Shown one piece after another: positions 5,018-6,547 of a stretch of 6,547 nt of DNA (position 1 is the stretch's first letter; each line of letters starts with the position of its first letter). The translations under genes were made by a program, and so were the position numbers. The DNA is taken from the NCBI GenBank assembly GCA_903953985.1, contig CAJBLW010000275.1:1-6547 (forward strand), written 5' to 3'. The notes below the pieces were generated by a model. It saw nothing but the letters and a program-made list of their open reading frames with translations. It was not told the origin of the DNA and ran no database searches. This stretch comes from an uncultured Burkholderiales bacterium. GTDB lineage: Bacteria > Pseudomonadota > Gammaproteobacteria > Burkholderiales > Burkholderiaceae_C.

Positions 5018-6547
5018 TCAGGCCACATCCAGGCCCAACTCCTGGATCTTGCGGGTGATGGTGTTGCGCCCAATGCCCAGTTTTTGCGCCGCCTCAATCC
5101 GACGGCCCCGTGTGGTGGCGAGCGCCGCCTGTATCAGGCTGGTTTCAAAACGTCGGGTGAGCGCGTCCCACACATCGGTGCGGCCTGCTTTGAGCAAGGC
5201 CAAGGCTTCTTGCTCCAGGCCGGGCTCCCAACCCATGGCCACAGGGTTGATCGTTGTGGCGTCAAAGTGCGTTGCCAAGTTGTTCGCGTCCAGCGGGCGG
5301 TTATGGATGTCAAGCTGGACTGGCTCGGACTGCCCCAGCGCGGTCTCGGCCAAGCCACCCCCCACGCCAGAAGACAAGGCCGTGAACGCGACAGGCGCGG
5401 CCGATGCAGATCCTGATGGGGCCAGCACTTCGGGCGGCAGGTCCTTGACTTCAATCACCTGCGTCGGCGCCATCACCGTGAGCCAGTGGCAGATGTTTTC
5501 AAGCTGTCGCACATTGCCCGGGAACTGGAACTGGCCCAGGCGCTCGAGCGCAGGGTCGGCCATGCGTTTGGGCTCCACACCCAGTTGTTGGGCACTGCGC
5601 TGAAGGAAATAACGCGCCAGCACGGGCACATCTTCACGCCGCTCGCGCAGTGCAGGAAGCCGCAGGCGAATCACGTTCAGGCGGTGGTACAAGTCTTCGC
5701 GGAACACGCCTTCCTTGACGCGCTGCTCAAGGTCCTGGTGGGTGGCTGCGATCACGCGCACATTGGCCTTGACAGCGCTGTGTCCGCCCACGCGGTAGAA
5801 GTTGCCGTCGGACAAAACGCGCAGCAAACGGGTTTGCAAATCAAAAGGCATGTCGCCGATCTCATCCAGAAACAGCGTTCCGCCATCGGCCTGCTCAAAG
5901 CGTCCGCGGCGCGACGCTTGTGCACCCGTGAAGGCACCGCGCTCATGACCAAAGAGTTCGCTCTCGAGCAGGTCTTTGGGGATGGCCGCTGTGTTGATGG
6001 CCACAAAGGGTTGATTGGCGCGAGGCGAGTGTTTATGCAGCGCGTGCGCGACCAATTCCTTGCCTGAACCCGATTCGCCCGTGATCAACACCGTCACATG
6101 GCTTTGCGCCAAACGCCCGATGCCGCGAAACACATCTTGCATCGCCGGGGCTTGGCCCAGCATTTCCGGCGCATCGGCCATTTTTTCTTCGACCACATCT
6201 TCGCGCTGACTCTCACCCACCGCGCGGCGGATCAGCTCCACCGCTTTGGGCAAATCAAAGGGCTTGGGCAGGTACTCGAAAGCCCCGCTTTGAAAGGCAG
6301 AGACCGCGCTGTCCAGGTCAGAAAACGCCGTCATGATGATGACCGGCAAACCAGGCATGCGTTGCTTGATGGCGGCGAGCAAATCCAGACCCGAACCGCC
6401 GGGCATGCGGATGTCGCTGACCAGCACCTGCGGGCCGTCACTCTCTCCCTCAGCCTCCAGCGCCTTCATCACCTCGCGCGGGTTGGTGAAGCTGCGGGTG
6501 GGCAGGCCTTCGCGCAGCAGTGCTTTTTCGAGCACAAAGCGAATGGA
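5018..6547 (-). CDS. ntrC: Nitrogen regulation response regulator NtrC (5' end outside window)
   Basis: This is the DNA-binding response regulator of the NtrB/NtrC pair; phosphorylated, it activates sigma-54 promoters of nitrogen-assimilation genes. The open frame runs off the right edge, giving 509 visible residues starting SIRFVLEKALLREG; about 11-13 receiver residues, including the acidic DDD cluster, are missing. In visible numbering: phosphoacceptor D45 in VLVSDIRMPG, LPKPFD with Lys95; Walker A GESGSGKE (157-164); GAFTGA (204-209), the loop that contacts sigma-54; Walker B TLFLDE (224-229); FREDLYHRLNV (282-292) with arginine-finger-type residues; FPGNVRQLEN; and a C-terminal Fis-type helix-turn-helix ending AAQKLGIGRNTITRKIQELGLDVA, very like E. 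coli NtrC. The linker before the Fis domain (about 375-449) is Ala/Ser/Gly-rich and roughly 40 residues longer than in E. coli. The histidine kinase gene would be expected just beyond the right edge. Confidence 0.95.
   Translation of the reverse strand, partial: SIRFVLEKALLREGLPTRSFTNPREVMKALEAEGESDGPQVLVSDIRMPGGSGLDLLAAIKQRMPGLPVIIMTAFSDLDSAVSAFQSGAFEYLPKPFDLPKAVELIRRAVGESQREDVVEEKMADAPEMLGQAPAMQDVFRGIGRLAQSHVTVLITGESGSGKELVAHALHKHSPRANQPFVAINTAAIPKDLLESELFGHERGAFTGAQASRRGRFEQADGGTLFLDEIGDMPFDLQTRLLRVLSDGNFYRVGGHSAVKANVRVIAATHQDLEQRVKEGVFREDLYHRLNVIRLRLPALRERREDVPVLARYFLQRSAQQLGVEPKRMADPALERLGQFQFPGNVRQLENICHWLTVMAPTQVIEVKDLPPEVLAPSGSASAAPVAFTALSSGVGGGLAETALGQSEPVQLDIHNRPLDANNLATHFDATTINPVAMGWEPGLEQEALALLKAGRTDVWDALTRRFETSLIQAALATTRGRRIEAAQKLGIGRNTITRKIQELGLDVA

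Noticed and set aside
4971..5603. Plus-strand frames opposite ntrC (4971-5603, 5486-6067)
   Set aside because: The minus strand encodes a complete set of NtrC motifs across this stretch; the plus-strand frames lack family features and ribosome binding sites.
1..6547. Search for mobile elements, CRISPR arrays, tRNA or rRNA genes, toxin-antitoxin or defence genes
   Set aside because: No transposase, integrase, direct-repeat array, cloverleaf or known defence domain was seen on either strand; the window reads as core chromosome.

Overview
The window looks like ordinary chromosome from a Burkholderiales betaproteobacterium, most likely family Comamonadaceae. This rests on the GC-rich composition, on protein sequences typical of that group (an NtrC with a distinctive linker, an SRAP-like protein beginning MSTQYEC, a MAKG-type small basic protein), and on a dense gene layout. 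No mobile element, tRNA, rRNA, CRISPR array, phage gene or defence island is visible, and base use is even throughout. The genus cannot be fixed from the sequence.

Layout, left to right. The C-terminal half of argininosuccinate lyase (argH, plus strand) runs in from the left edge. It converges on a minus-strand gene for an SRAP/YedK/HMCES-like protein whose active site appears degenerate. Divergent from that is an RluE-type 23S rRNA pseudouridine synthase. Next on the plus strand come an NfsB-like nitroreductase, preceded by a perfect 9-bp dyad, and a strong hairpin terminator. After the terminator lie a 46-residue lysine-rich protein with an excellent ribosome binding site and an RluA-type pseudouridine synthase. 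The latter converges, 4 bp apart, on a minus-strand EamA/DMT-family transporter. Divergent from the transporter is a small plant-type 2Fe-2S ferredoxin. It converges, 18 bp apart, on ntrC (glnG), the sigma-54-dependent nitrogen response regulator, whose first dozen or so codons lie beyond the right edge.

The genes do not form one pathway. They are housekeeping functions: arginine synthesis, rRNA modification (two enzymes), flavin redox chemistry, electron transfer, transport and nitrogen control, arranged as short alternating transcription units. There is no intergenic stretch over 300 bases; the longest is about 120 bases. Three convergent gene pairs are separated by only 9, 4 and 18 bases, leaving no room for ordinary intergenic terminators.

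I found no convincing new system. The points most worth a second look are the SRAP-like protein lacking the cysteine, asparagine and histidine expected in its active site, the uncharacterised 46-residue basic protein, the dyad before the nitroreductase, and the long low-complexity linker in NtrC.
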